Assembly: GCA_003133425.1 (NCBI GenBank)
Contig: PKXI01000248.1
Span: forward strand, 13,055 to 77,054
Reading direction: 5' to 3'
Source of the DNA: Acidobacteriaceae bacterium
GTDB lineage: Bacteria > Acidobacteriota > Terriglobia > Terriglobales > Acidobacteriaceae
Length of the DNA: 64,000 nucleotides
Below the pieces are notes generated by a model that made no database searches, was not told the DNA's origin, and worked only from the letters and a program-made list of their open reading frames with translations. A program made the translations under genes and the position numbers. The stretch's first letter is position 1, and each line of letters begins with the position of its first letter. Shown here one piece after another: positions 27,232 to 36,177 of this stretch.

Positions 27232-29844
27232 ATGGATCGCAGATTCACGCAATCTACATTCCCGTTTACTCAGAATTCGAAGTTAGGCAGAATCTCAGTG
27301 TTTATCAAGTGCGCGCTGATGCTCGGCCTTTCCCTGGGAGCGCTGGCAGCAGCGCAAGAGAGAGTCATCATTACCCTGGCCGGCGGAGCTGGCAAGGTTG
27401 AAAAGCTCGCGGCCGAAGAACTCGTTTCTCACTTGCACCGCCTCTATCCTTCCACAAAATTCGAAGTCGGTGCTCCAGGCGCCGGGAGCCCTGTCATCTA
27501 TCTTGGAACCGCGCAAGATCTCCCGACTCGCTTCGCTTCCCAACTCAGCGGCAAGCTAATCAACCCTGAAAGTTTCGTCATCACAGTCAACGCTAGCCAC
27601 GAAGCTCGTGAAGCTATAATCGCCGGCGCCAGCCCTCGTGCAACCTTGTTCGCTGTCGACGCCCTGCTCGAGAGACTTGGCTTTGGCTTTTACCTCTCCT
27701 ACAACACAACCCCGCCCCCAAGCCCGTCGCCCTTTTCATTCGCCGGCTGGGAGATGAGCGACGCACCAATCGTGGGCGAGCGAGTCATCTTCGATTGGCA
27801 TAACTTTCTCAGCGGTTGTTCCACCTGGAATCTTCAGGATTGGCAGAATTGGGTCACGCAGGCGTCGCGCATGCGCTTCAACACCGTCATGGTGCACGCA
27901 TACGGCAACAATCCCATGTTTTCGTTTTCGTTGAACGGCGAAACCAAACCGACCGGCTATCTGCCCAACACCAGGGTCGGCCGCGATTGGGGAACGCAGC
28001 ACGTCATCGACGTAAGAAAAATTGTAGGTGCGGAGGGTCTGTTCAACGGCCCGGTGTTTGGCGCAGACGCAAGCATGGTTCCGGGCAATGAGAGAGTATC
28101 GGCGACAACGAGCCTCATGCAGGATGTCTTTCGCTTTGCCGCTCACCGTGGCATGGGCGTCACCTTCGCGCTCGACGTAGATACGGAGTCGGCAAACCCG
28201 CAGAATGTGATCAAGACCCTTCCCGCGTCGGCCCGATTTGAGCATCGCGGCTTGCAGCTTGTCGATCCCGATACCGCCGACGGCTATGTTTATTACCGCG
28301 CCGAAATCGAACAGCTGATGAAGCCCTATCCCCAAATCACGCAACTGGCAGTCTGGTTTCGCGGCGGCTTGAACAGCCCATGGCGCGAGCTCCAGCCCGA
28401 CGAATTTCCCGCTCCCTGGCGCGACGAGTATCGTACTGCGCTCGAAGCCAACCCTCGCCTCAAGGGCGATCCGGAAGCGCCCAGCATGTTTGCCATCGGT
28501 AAAGTCGCGAAGGCATTTCGCAAGGCTCTCGATGAGACCGGCCACAACAGCGTGACCATGTCTGCCGGCAGTTGGAGATTCACTTACTTGCCTTCCGCTG
28601 ACGTGTTCATGCCGGCCACTGTTGCGCTTATGCCGCTCGACTACAGCTACGAGTTTCTCAGCGATCCCGTGCAGGAGAGCCTGCGGTTAATCGGCAGGCA
28701 CCGCCCGACGGTGCCAATTGTCTGGGCGCAACACGACGATCGCGAATACGCCGGCAGATCGTACACACCTTTTTCTGGCTTTGGATCATTGTTGCGGTGG
28801 AGCAATAGCGCCGGCTACGGCGTCATTCACTGGACAACGCGGCCACTCGATCTCTATTTCAAGAGCGTTTCAGATCAGGTTTGGGATGCAACCGAGAACG
28901 AACCGCTCGATGCTACCGCCTCGGAGATGGCGAAGCGCACATTCGGTCCGCAAGCTCAGGAGTTAGGTAAGCGCTACCTGTACGCATGGATATACGACGC
29001 TCCGGCATTTGGAATGGAAACGTCCGATACTTTCATCAACCAGGCAATCGACCTTGACAATGAGTCGCACGGAGCGAAGGCACGCCTTGACCTGCTCACG
29101 CAGATGCGACCCCTTGCCAAGGATGACGCGGCTCGGGATTGGGTCAGCTACTTTGAAGACTGGGAGCATTACGCGCAAGGCTTCTACGAGTCGCAGACAG
29201 CCATGCAAAAATCACAAGCTGCCTTGAAGGCCGGCGACCTTGACTTAGCGCGACGCGAGATTACAGCGGCAAAGCCAGAGATCGTCATCGACCAGTACTC
29301 GAAGACGATCCGTCACGGAAACATAAGCCCCAGTGAAAAAGGAATACTCATCACGCTGAACTTGCGCTGGCTTCCTCATGTTGAAGCCCAGCGCCAGGCA
29401 GTAGGGCTGGAGCCGCTTCAAGTTGAGTTTGCGCCCACGAATCATGAACCCCTGGCCCAGGGTGCAGGTCACTACAGCTTCGATTTCGACGCTTCAAAGA
29501 AAGTAATTGAAGTTCTTGGCTCTTCGGAACTGGGCGTGGACGTGCAGCAATTCGAGGCCGGCGCAACGTGCTCCACCGGTATCGAGGTGCGCTCTCCAGT
29601 CACACTCGCGATAGGCGGCCTGGCGGGCGCGCAATTGTCGCCGGGAGCTTATCGCATGAAGCTCGACATGCCCGATGGATCACAGGTTGAAGTTGAATCG
29701 GGAGTCACCCGCCAGGCAGTAACATCCGCTTCGGAGATAAATGTCCGTGCAGTCGAAGGAAAGGTTCACTTCACACTCTCGCCAGTCTCCGGATCAACTC
29801 GCGTATGCGGGCAGGCTCTCAGTTTGCAACCTCCAGTGCAGTAA
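27232..29844 (+). CDS. Secreted protein with GH67-like N-terminal domain (putative glycosidase)
   Basis: 870 residues. ATG at 27232 has AAGGGA nine bases upstream; the frame is open further upstream, but that part overlaps the previous gene. A signal anchor/peptide (SVFIKCALMLGLSLGALAAAQ) precedes residues of about 45-125, where AAEELVSHLHRLYP and SPVIYLGTAQDL match the N-terminal domain of alpha-glucuronidases (GH67/GH115 and DUF4838-like proteins). The following part (FDWHNFLSGCSTWNLQDWQNWV, RMRFNTVMVHAYGNNPM) reads as the start of a TIM barrel, and VWFRGGLNSPWRE and VWAQHDDREYAGRSY are conserved-looking. I do not recognise the catalytic acids with certainty, so family and substrate remain open. 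It is the last gene of the URO-D operon and convergent with an RraA-like gene. Confidence 0.65.
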   Translation: MDRRFTQSTFPFTQNSKLGRISVFIKCALMLGLSLGALAAAQERVIITLAGGAGKVEKLAAEELVSHLHRLYPSTKFEVGAPGAGSPVIYLGTAQDLPTRFASQLSGKLINPESFVITVNASHEAREAIIAGASPRATLFAVDALLERLGFGFYLSYNTTPPPSPSPFSFAGWEMSDAPIVGERVIFDWHNFLSGCSTWNLQDWQNWVTQASRMRFNTVMVHAYGNNPMFSFSLNGETKPTGYLPNTRVGRDWGTQHVIDVRKIVGAEGLFNGPVFGADASMVPGNERVSATTSLMQDVFRFAAHRGMGVTFALDVDTESANPQNVIKTLPASARFEHRGLQLVDPDTADGYVYYRAEIEQLMKPYPQITQLAVWFRGGLNSPWRELQPDEFPAPWRDEYRTALEANPRLKGDPEAPSMFAIGKVAKAFRKALDETGHNSVTMSAGSWRFTYLPSADVFMPATVALMPLDYSYEFLSDPVQESLRLIGRHRPTVPIVWAQHDDREYAGRSYTPFSGFGSLLRWSNSAGYGVIHWTTRPLDLYFKSVSDQVWDATENEPLDATASEMAKRTFGPQAQELGKRYLYAWIYDAPAFGMETSDTFINQAIDLDNESHGAKARLDLLTQMRPLAKDDAARDWVSYFEDWEHYAQGFYESQTAMQKSQAALKAGDLDLARREITAAKPEIVIDQYSKTIRHGNISPSEKGILITLNLRWLPHVEAQRQAVGLEPLQVEFAPTNHEPLAQGAGHYSFDFDASKKVIEVLGSSELGVDVQQFEAGATCSTGIEVRSPVTLAIGGLAGAQLSPGAYRMKLDMPDGSQVEVESGVTRQAVTSASEINVRAVEGKVHFTLSPVSGSTRVCGQALSLQPPVQ

Positions 29845-29871
29845 TACGAGAATCCTGTTTCAACGCAACGC

Positions 29872-30558
29872 TTAGAGGATGCCGTACTTCTCGAAGGCGT
29901 CCTTTGCGGGCAGGCCTTCTTCCAGGGCGTTGCGCACCACTTTCTCTTTGTGTGCCTTGTCGAACGCTGCAACCATGATCTCCTGCTCCGCCGCCTGTGG
30001 CACCACGCAAACTCCATCCAGATCGCCGAAAACAATGTCCCCGGGAACGACGCGCACCTTCCCTATCTGAATCGGAATCCTGAAGTCCAGCACCTTGCCG
30101 CGCGGCCCCTGATCCTGCGCGTAACTGCCATGCGAAAACGTCGGAAATCCCAAGCCGAGAACTCCGCGCGTGTCACGCGAAAATCCATCCACTACAGCCC
30201 CCGCCGCTCCGCACTTCATGGCTCGGACGGTCATCAATTCACCCCAGAGCGCATAACTTGGCGAGGCGCCGGTACAGATATAGACCTCATCGGTCTTCAG
30301 ATCGTCGAGCGCCTCCAGCATCAACCCAAACGGCCGCGCCGAGATAGGATTGTGCGATCCCTCAATTGCTTCATCGAAGCAGTCCGCCTCCAGCACAGTC
30401 ATCGCCCGTCCGCACACAACCATGTTGCGTTCCAGCGGCACAATGGCTGGAGGCAGAAACTGATGCTGGAAACCCAGCTTGTCCATTACGTCCCCGATCA
30501 CCGCGGAGAACAGTTCACTCCGCGCCGATTGAAACAATTCGTCATCCGATGAAAACAT
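29872..30558 (-). CDS. RraA-like aldolase/decarboxylase
   Basis: 228 residues. ATG at 30558 has GGAG eight bases upstream. The RraA/HMG-aldolase family signatures are GAAGAVVDGFSRDTRG (with the R-D that binds the metal-pyruvate enolate) and GDIVFGDLDGVCVVP. Many such proteins are class II pyruvate aldolases or oxaloacetate decarboxylases acting on 4-hydroxy-2-oxo acids; others bind RNase E, but RNase E regulation is unlikely in this catabolic setting. It lies downstream of an ExuT-like transporter on the same strand (gap 83 bases), so it probably cleaves a keto acid derived from the imported sugar acid. The substrate is inferred only. Confidence 0.8.
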   Translation of the reverse strand: MFSSDDELFQSARSELFSAVIGDVMDKLGFQHQFLPPAIVPLERNMVVCGRAMTVLEADCFDEAIEGSHNPISARPFGLMLEALDDLKTDEVYICTGASPSYALWGELMTVRAMKCGAAGAVVDGFSRDTRGVLGLGFPTFSHGSYAQDQGPRGKVLDFRIPIQIGKVRVVPGDIVFGDLDGVCVVPQAAEQEIMVAAFDKAHKEKVVRNALEEGLPAKDAFEKYGIL

Positions 30559-30641
30559 ATATTGCACTCCAATTTGAAATCTTCTGACTGATGTCCCTTG
30601 AGATCACTTTGCCTCAACTAATGTAACGGAGAAACGACGCA

Positions 30642-31913
30642 CTAAGGCTTCATCTCGATACGACCGATCTTCGGAATGAAAAGGCAAATGCCGCCGAGAA
30701 CTATGAGGTAGGACATGCTGGCCCACGTGAGAATCGGCTGGTAGCTTCCCGTTCGCTTGAGAATGAGTCCAGTGATGGCAGCGGCAAACATGCCTCCAAT
30801 CGCAGCTCCGGTGCCGGTAAGTCCCGTGATCGAAGCCACCGCCTGCCTCGGATAGATATCCGCCAGCATTGCATAAAGATTGGAAGCCCAGCCCTGGTGC
30901 CCTGCCATCGCCAAGCCGAGGACGCCGATGGCCACCCATGCGTGCTGAAAGTGACTGTCGAACGCCACCGGCACCACCAGGAGATTGCATGCCAGAACCG
31001 CGGTCTTGCGCGCCGCGTTAACGGTCCATCCGTGTTTGAGGAGTGTCGAAGAAAGCCAGCCGCCAAACAGCCCACCGAGATTGGCAATGGCATACATCAC
31101 CATCAGTGGAAGGCCGACGTTGCGGAGAGTCAGCCCCCGGCTTTCGCTTAGAAACTTGGGCGCCCAGTAGAGGTAAAACCACCAGACCGGCTCCGTAATT
31201 GATCGGCCGATAAGAAACACCCAGGTCTCCCGATGCATCAGCAGGCGTCGGATGGGAATGGCCGCATCGACAGGCACTTCCAGCCCAGTGGCTGCATCCA
31301 GCTTTGGCGCAGGGCGGCGATAGAGAATAAGCCAAGTTGGAATCCAGATAAAGCCGACCATTCCGATCAGGATGAATGCGGCGCGCCATCCCAGGGTGAG
31401 AGCGATCCACGGAACAATCAGCGGCGCAAGGATGGCCCCGACAGTAGACCCGCTGTTGAACAGGCCCATGGCAAACGCACGCTCGCGCACAGGAAACCAT
31501 TCAGCCGTCGCTTTCACGGCGGAAGGAAAGTTCCCTGCCTCTCCAAGACCAAGAAGAGGCCGTACGCTACCGAAGCCCACCACGGATCGCACAAATCCAT
31601 GCGCGACTGCGGCGATGCTGCAGATGGTCATCGCCAGCGCGTAGCCGATGCGCGTTCCGATGCGGTCGATCACTGGCCCCGATACGAGCAGGCCAAACGC
31701 GAAGGTGGCTTGAAAGCCGGCGATCATCATGCCGTACTGGCTCTCTGACCAGCCCAATTCCTTTTGCAGAGGAATGACTAGAATGCCGAGCACCTGCCGG
31801 TCCATGTAGTTGATTGCGGTCGCGGCAAAGAGCAGCGCGCAGACGGTCCAGCGGAATGTGGAAACAGGAGAAATTTCGATCGAAGATTTATCCATAGATA
31901 CCAGTCCCGCCAT
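30642..31913 (-). CDS. MFS transporter of hexuronate/sugar-acid type (ExuT-like)
   Basis: 423 residues with about 12 membrane helices. The opening RWTVCALLFAATAINYMDRQVLGILVIPLQKELGW is characteristic of the ACS family with ExuT (hexuronate) and DgoT (galactonate), as is GLGEAGNFPSAVKATAEWFP before helix 4 and FNSGSTVGAILAPLIVPW. It should import a uronic or aldonic acid by proton symport. Two in-frame ATG codons (31913, 31895) are possible; neither has a strong ribosome site. It is upstream of the RraA-like gene and probably co-transcribed with it. Near the URO-D/GH67-like operon, a glucuronate-type substrate is plausible. Confidence 0.88.
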   Translation of the reverse strand: MAGLVSMDKSSIEISPVSTFRWTVCALLFAATAINYMDRQVLGILVIPLQKELGWSESQYGMMIAGFQATFAFGLLVSGPVIDRIGTRIGYALAMTICSIAAVAHGFVRSVVGFGSVRPLLGLGEAGNFPSAVKATAEWFPVRERAFAMGLFNSGSTVGAILAPLIVPWIALTLGWRAAFILIGMVGFIWIPTWLILYRRPAPKLDAATGLEVPVDAAIPIRRLLMHRETWVFLIGRSITEPVWWFYLYWAPKFLSESRGLTLRNVGLPLMVMYAIANLGGLFGGWLSSTLLKHGWTVNAARKTAVLACNLLVVPVAFDSHFQHAWVAIGVLGLAMAGHQGWASNLYAMLADIYPRQAVASITGLTGTGAAIGGMFAAAITGLILKRTGSYQPILTWASMSYLIVLGGICLFIPKIGRIEMKP

Positions 31914-32075
31914 CGATTGCCTGAAAGCAATCCTAGCACTCAGAAATGTGCTGCATATTGAAGGCTCTCACCTGTCGGAACTGACAATTTCAGGCGCAAA
32001 CATAGATGGCTCTAAACGGAATCGAGTTCGAAAAGTGAGGACATTGAAACCAACGAAATCGCATATGCTGAAAGC

Positions 32076-32459
32076 GTGCCTCTTGACTGGAATTGCCGAG
32101 CGCTCGCTGAAGGCCTTGCTTGCTACAGGAAAGGCGAGTTCTTCCAAGCGCATGAACATTGGGAGGCAGTCTGGCTCACATTAGCAGAGCCGGAGAAGAG
32201 TTTCCTGCAGGCCTTGATTCAAGTGACTGCCGCATTCCACCATCTCGCCGCCGGTAACTCCGCGGGAACAGCCTCGCTCTTGCGCAGAGCGTTGCGGCGG
32301 CTCGAGCGCTGCCCCTCGCATTTTGGAGGGATTGACGTCAAGCCTCTATCCGCAGAAATTTCCGAGTGGCTGCGAAGGATTGAGACCGGGGCACGGTCCT
32401 TCCCGGTGGCTCATCCGCAGATCCGCCCCACCGGACCGCCCCCAATCGATAATTCTTGA
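32076..32459 (+). CDS. DUF309-family protein
   Basis: 127 residues from a GTG start with only weak ribosome-site support. The motif EGLACYRKGEFFQAHEHWEAVWL followed by LQALIQVTAAFHHLAAGN matches DUF309, a small all-helical family with conserved His/Glu (HExW) whose function is unknown. It is divergent from the MFS transporter and convergent with the M61 peptidase, whose 3' end is seven bases away. Confidence 0.75.
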   Translation: MPLDWNCRALAEGLACYRKGEFFQAHEHWEAVWLTLAEPEKSFLQALIQVTAAFHHLAAGNSAGTASLLRRALRRLERCPSHFGGIDVKPLSAEISEWLRRIETGARSFPVAHPQIRPTGPPPIDNS

Positions 32460-32466
32460 GCTGCTT

Positions 32467-34323
32467 TTATTGGCCTGCGGTGCGTGGCTTGATCAACTCG
32501 TCGAGATAGTCAGGTTTGTCATTCAAACGCACCAGGTGCGGGAACTGCGCGCCGCCATGATAGTTGATCGTGCATGTGCGGATGTATTCGTCCACAACGA
32601 CGAGAAGTGCGATCGGCTGCGAACTATCCTTGGCCGCTTTGATTGCATCCTCGAGCAGGTCATGGTTGTAGACCCGGCCATTCACTCCGATGATCTTCAT
32701 CCCGGAAGAGATCCCAGCCTCGAAAGCGGGGCTGCCGACGATGGCGTCGCCCACCGTGCCATCGGCGCCAACCTGAAGGCCGATTGAATAGACATCGCCG
32801 GCGCTGCCGCGGCGCCCCGTCGACCTTGAAGGCTGGCTGTTGATCTCTACCTTCCAGCCGCCGTTTTCGATACCGCCCACAGGTGCTTCCGCCGCAGTTG
32901 AGTCCAACCGGGTGTGGAAGAACGTGGCCCAGCCGAACGGCGCCACTGCATTCAGCGCGCTCACCAATTGGTCAAAGGTATAGGTCTTCACCTCCGCGCC
33001 GTTATTCGGGCCGCCGTGGAATGCCAGGCAGAAATCGTCAATCGATTTCTGGCCATGCGACTCCCGATGAATGATGGTGGCCACTTCAAGCCACAACAGG
33101 TCGCCTTCGTCGTAGTAGTCGGTACCGCGCCGCCAGTCCATCCAGCCACCTCTGCCGCTCATACCTGGCTCTCCGGCGGCAGTATCGAGTAACGGGCGCC
33201 AGGTGCGCCCTGGGCGTCCCGGACCAAGCATGGCGGCAATGCTTGCCATTTGTTCGTGATATTGCTCCGCTGTCCACAACCCGCTGCGCGCGGCCAGCAT
33301 TGGCCCGAGGTAATCCGTAAGCCCCTCATATCCCCACAGCAGGTCCGTCTCCATGGGCTCTTCGTAGTACGGAACAGTCAGATCTGCAGGCCGGCGAAAC
33401 TTTCCATTCCACGAGTGAACGAACTCATGCGCCAGCAAGCCGCCAAGCGACATGCCCGAAGTCGGCACGAGCAAGGCACGCTCAGGCAGCCGGCTATCAT
33501 TTGACTCGTGATGCTCAAGCCCGAAGTGCATCACATGATCGCTCAGAGCAAGCAGAAAATGATAGTCGCGATAGTGGCGCGTTCCAAAAAGCTTGCCCGA
33601 CTCGGCGACCAGATCGATCATCTCCTTTTGGTTTTCCGGGCTCATGTTTAGCGCCGCTTCGCTGTCGGCCGCCAGGTTGATTTCATGGTGGATCGGTTCG
33701 CCCGCTGGTGTAAGGTCAATCACGCGATAGTACTCGCCGGCAATGATGGGTGAGTCCACCAGCATGTCCAGAGAAATCTGCTTGAATGAGACTTGATTGC
33801 CGGATTGATTTTCAATCGGAAGAGACGTACCGAACTTCCATCCATCCGGCATCAGGAGCTTCGCTTCATAGGTCAATTGCTGAGCAGGAGTGCCTGCCGG
33901 ATAGAGAATTACGTCGTTCCATTCGAGGACCATCAGCTTTTCGGTAGCTGAGCCACCAACTGGTTCAATAAAGTCGTACCTTGCATCGAGATGGTTGACA
34001 CCAGCAGGTATGTCCAGGTGAAAGGTAAAAACATCCAGCAGATCGCGCTTCCACGGAATGGTCTTGCCGTCCGCCTCGAATTTGAGTCCGGTGAGGCTGG
34101 CGATGGGCCCATTCGGTCCATGCTCGCCGGGAATCCATTTTGGATAGTAGAGGGTCAGGGGCCCGGCCTTCACCGGGATCAATTCATGAGCGTGCAGCAG
34201 TTTTTGTTGAGTTTTGGTTGCATCAACCGTGAGCTGAATCGCCTCACCGGCCATCGCCGCAGGCGCGGCCGTAAGGAGAACTGCGATAAGACACAAAAAT
34301 AGGCCAAGGCGGCAGCGCTGCAT
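32467..34323 (-). CDS. M61-family metallopeptidase with PDZ domain, secreted
   Basis: 618 residues. ATG at 34323 has GGGAG seven bases upstream; a TTG 18 bases earlier is open but unlikely. A signal peptide (CRLGLFLCLIAVLLTAAPAAMA) precedes an N-terminal beta-domain (LTLYYPKWIPGEHGPNGPI, residues of about 60-75). The gluzincin zinc site is H299-E-x2-H303 in HEFVHSWNGKFRRP, with the likely third ligand E333 in GYEGLTDY. The C-terminus contains a PDZ-like fold (GLQVGADGTVGDAIVGSPAFEAGISSGMKIIGVNG). M61 proteins are glycyl aminopeptidase-like enzymes acting outside the cytoplasm. All catalytic residues are present. Confidence 0.92.
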   Translation of the reverse strand: MQRCRLGLFLCLIAVLLTAAPAAMAGEAIQLTVDATKTQQKLLHAHELIPVKAGPLTLYYPKWIPGEHGPNGPIASLTGLKFEADGKTIPWKRDLLDVFTFHLDIPAGVNHLDARYDFIEPVGGSATEKLMVLEWNDVILYPAGTPAQQLTYEAKLLMPDGWKFGTSLPIENQSGNQVSFKQISLDMLVDSPIIAGEYYRVIDLTPAGEPIHHEINLAADSEAALNMSPENQKEMIDLVAESGKLFGTRHYRDYHFLLALSDHVMHFGLEHHESNDSRLPERALLVPTSGMSLGGLLAHEFVHSWNGKFRRPADLTVPYYEEPMETDLLWGYEGLTDYLGPMLAARSGLWTAEQYHEQMASIAAMLGPGRPGRTWRPLLDTAAGEPGMSGRGGWMDWRRGTDYYDEGDLLWLEVATIIHRESHGQKSIDDFCLAFHGGPNNGAEVKTYTFDQLVSALNAVAPFGWATFFHTRLDSTAAEAPVGGIENGGWKVEINSQPSRSTGRRGSAGDVYSIGLQVGADGTVGDAIVGSPAFEAGISSGMKIIGVNGRVYNHDLLEDAIKAAKDSSQPIALLVVVDEYIRTCTINYHGGAQFPHLVRLNDKPDYLDELIKPRTAGQ

Positions 34324-34448
34324 GCGAATACTCCCTTTCAAAAAGGACGGAAAATCTCAATAGAGAATCATACATTTAAGTGGTATCCACTTCTCGACAA
34401 GCTTGGACCAGATCAGTCAAGGCGTGCCGCACGGCGCTCCACCGACCA

Positions 34449-35057
34449 TCAAGGTTTGGCCGGAGAGTTGGCCGGTGCTCTCGGATAAGTCTTCTCGACT
34501 TCGTCCTTTAACTGTGTGAACAAAATCAGACGAGGCGCATTCAAGCCGTTTGCGAACGTATGCGTCCAGATTGGCCCGCTCAGCTTTCCATTTGCGGTCG
34601 TTTGGCGTACCTCGAGCAGATCGTCCTCGGGGCCGGTCTCGCCGCCGACACCCAGTTCTGACCCGCGCGTGCGTTGCTGCCCTGGACCACGCCCGCCGCC
34701 CTGCTGCCCACCCATCGGACCACCGCCCATGGGATCTTGGTCGTCGGTCATATCACCGCCCACCCGCGCGCTCGCCAGCCGCCCCTTGCGAATCACAAAT
34801 ACCAGATCGGCATTCTCACGATCATAGATCAGGGTATAGCGGCCCCATTTCTTGAGAGCATCTTTGACATCCGCAATGGCCAGCTGATCGGCCGTATCCA
34901 GGTCTCGCTTGAATTCGTCACCGTCTATCGCTTCCACATACACAAACCGCGCGTGGTCGAAGACTTCTGGGAGCGTGGTCTTTTTTCCCTTCTTTTGTGC
35001 TGCGGCAACGGTTGGCAGCAACAGCAAAAGCAGCATGGTCACCTTAAAACGATTCAT
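34449..35057 (-). CDS. Secreted hypothetical protein with Gly/Gln-rich linker
   Basis: 202 residues with a clear signal peptide (MNRFKVTMLLLLLLPTVAAAQ). An N-terminal block (residues of about 28-95; FDHARFVYVEAIDGDEFKRD, RYTLIYDRENADLVFVIRKG) is followed by a disordered Gly/Met/Gln-rich stretch (GGGPMGGQQGGGRGPGQQ). The C-terminal block (LLEVRQTTANGKLSGPIWTH, NAPRLILFTQLKDEVE) resembles proteins that compute a per-locus tag of unknown role in acidobacteria; I do not recognise a named family. It is the last of a three-gene set after a Ser/Thr kinase, and its first bases overlap a 41-codon gene. Periplasmic or secreted. Confidence 0.75.
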   Translation of the reverse strand: MNRFKVTMLLLLLLPTVAAAQKKGKKTTLPEVFDHARFVYVEAIDGDEFKRDLDTADQLAIADVKDALKKWGRYTLIYDRENADLVFVIRKGRLASARVGGDMTDDQDPMGGGPMGGQQGGGRGPGQQRTRGSELGVGGETGPEDDLLEVRQTTANGKLSGPIWTHTFANGLNAPRLILFTQLKDEVEKTYPRAPANSPAKP

Positions 35058-35169
35058 GCGAAAACCTCGGGCTGAAGGCGCAGATTGCCGCCGCCAGGAT
35101 CAGCGATAGACACAAGATTACGCCGATTTCCCAAGGACCCGTAATTTTGAAATTCGTGAGCAGGTCCAC
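35044..35169 (-). CDS. 41-residue single-pass membrane protein in kinase operon
   Basis: GTG at 35169 opens MDLLTNFKITGPWEIGVILC..., continuing through LSLILAAAICAF to SPRFSHESF and TAA. AGGGA lies four bases upstream. Residues 15-32 form one strong hydrophobic helix. It begins 12 bases after the kinase stop and overlaps the next gene by 14 bases, the arrangement of a real coupled small gene. No homologue recognised. Confidence 0.5.
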   Translation of the reverse strand: MDLLTNFKITGPWEIGVILCLSLILAAAICAFSPRFSHESF

Positions 35170-35181
35170 CAGTTCCCTGAT

Positions 35182-36177
35182 CTACCACCGAGCCAACATC
35201 ACCATCAGGCCGAAGATGAGAATCGGAACCAGCGCCAGACCAGCATAGAGAAGCATCTTCCGCCCGCCAGGAAAGATTCGCTTGTGCAAAGCCGGCCGAC
35301 GCGCGCCTTCTTCCACGCCCACCAGGTCCTGATGCTCCAACTCCCATGCCATCTCGAGGGCCGTTGGGTAGCGGTGGCGCGGGTCCCGCTCCATTGCCCG
35401 TTGAAGAATCTCCTGCAACTGGGGCGAAATCTCCGGGTTCAGTTTGCGCGCAGGCTTGGGATCGGTCAACACCCGCTCGTTCATCACCGCCAGTGGATTG
35501 GGCCCACTGAAGGGCGGCTCTCCGGTCAGCATTTCATAAAGCATCGCGCCCACTGCGTAGATGTCGCTGCGTTGGTCGCCGCGCTGGCCCTTCACCTGTT
35601 CCGGCGAAATGTAGTCCGGCGTACCCAGCATCGGCGACGGGCCGGCATAGGTCAGGCGTCGCGCGTCTTCCTTCATGGCAATACCGAAGTCGATGAGTTT
35701 GATATGGTCCTCGCCGTCGACCATCACGTTCTCCGGCTTCAGGTCGCGATGCACCACGCCGTGCTTGTGCATGTAGTCGAGAGCATCGCAAATGCCCAAC
35801 GTAATCTTCACCGCGCGTTCTATCGGCAGCCTGCGCTCTTTGTCCAGACCTTGCTCATTCAAGATTGACCGAAGCAGTCTTCCATCCACCCACTCGATCA
35901 CCATGTACAGGCGGCTGCGCTGCTCGCCGTCGTAGGTTTTCACGATTCCTGGGTGGTCCAGTTCCTGCCCGATCTCCTGCTCCCGCTTGAATCGCTCCAG
36001 CAGAATCGGGTCCGATTCCATTTCCGCATGCGGAACTTTTAGGGCCACCTGCCTGCCGCTGTTCAGGTCAGTTGCCCGGTAAAGCGTCGACATCCCGCTC
36101 CGAGCAACGGTCGCCTCCAGGCGGTAATGGTCCAGCGTATCTCCGGTTTCCATCGTGGTCATCAGTTCATCCAGCAT
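35182..36177 (-). CDS. Membrane-anchored Ser/Thr protein kinase (PknB type)
   Basis: 331 residues. A Hanks-type kinase domain spans residues 18-285: catalytic Lys47 (VALKVPHAE), HRDLKPEN with Asp145, DFG at 163-165 and GTPDYISPEQVKG. The Gly-rich loop is degenerate: VARSGMSTLYRA lacks the first Gly of GxGxxG. After a basic linker (RRPALHKRIFPGGRK) there is one membrane helix (MLLYAGLALVPILIFGLMVML) and then only two residues, so no extracellular sensor domain exists. Input must come from a partner, perhaps the small membrane protein encoded just downstream. ATG at 36177 is used (AAAGG ten bases upstream); METGDT at 36153 is an alternative. Confidence 0.9.
   Translation of the reverse strand: MLDELMTTMETGDTLDHYRLEATVARSGMSTLYRATDLNSGRQVALKVPHAEMESDPILLERFKREQEIGQELDHPGIVKTYDGEQRSRLYMVIEWVDGRLLRSILNEQGLDKERRLPIERAVKITLGICDALDYMHKHGVVHRDLKPENVMVDGEDHIKLIDFGIAMKEDARRLTYAGPSPMLGTPDYISPEQVKGQRGDQRSDIYAVGAMLYEMLTGEPPFSGPNPLAVMNERVLTDPKPARKLNPEISPQLQEILQRAMERDPRHRYPTALEMAWELEHQDLVGVEEGARRPALHKRIFPGGRKMLLYAGLALVPILIFGLMVMLARW

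Noticed and set aside
29872..30558. RraA as RNase E inhibitor
   Set aside because: The gene sits in a catabolic cluster with a sugar-acid transporter, and the family includes many aldolases; RNase E regulation is not supported by context.
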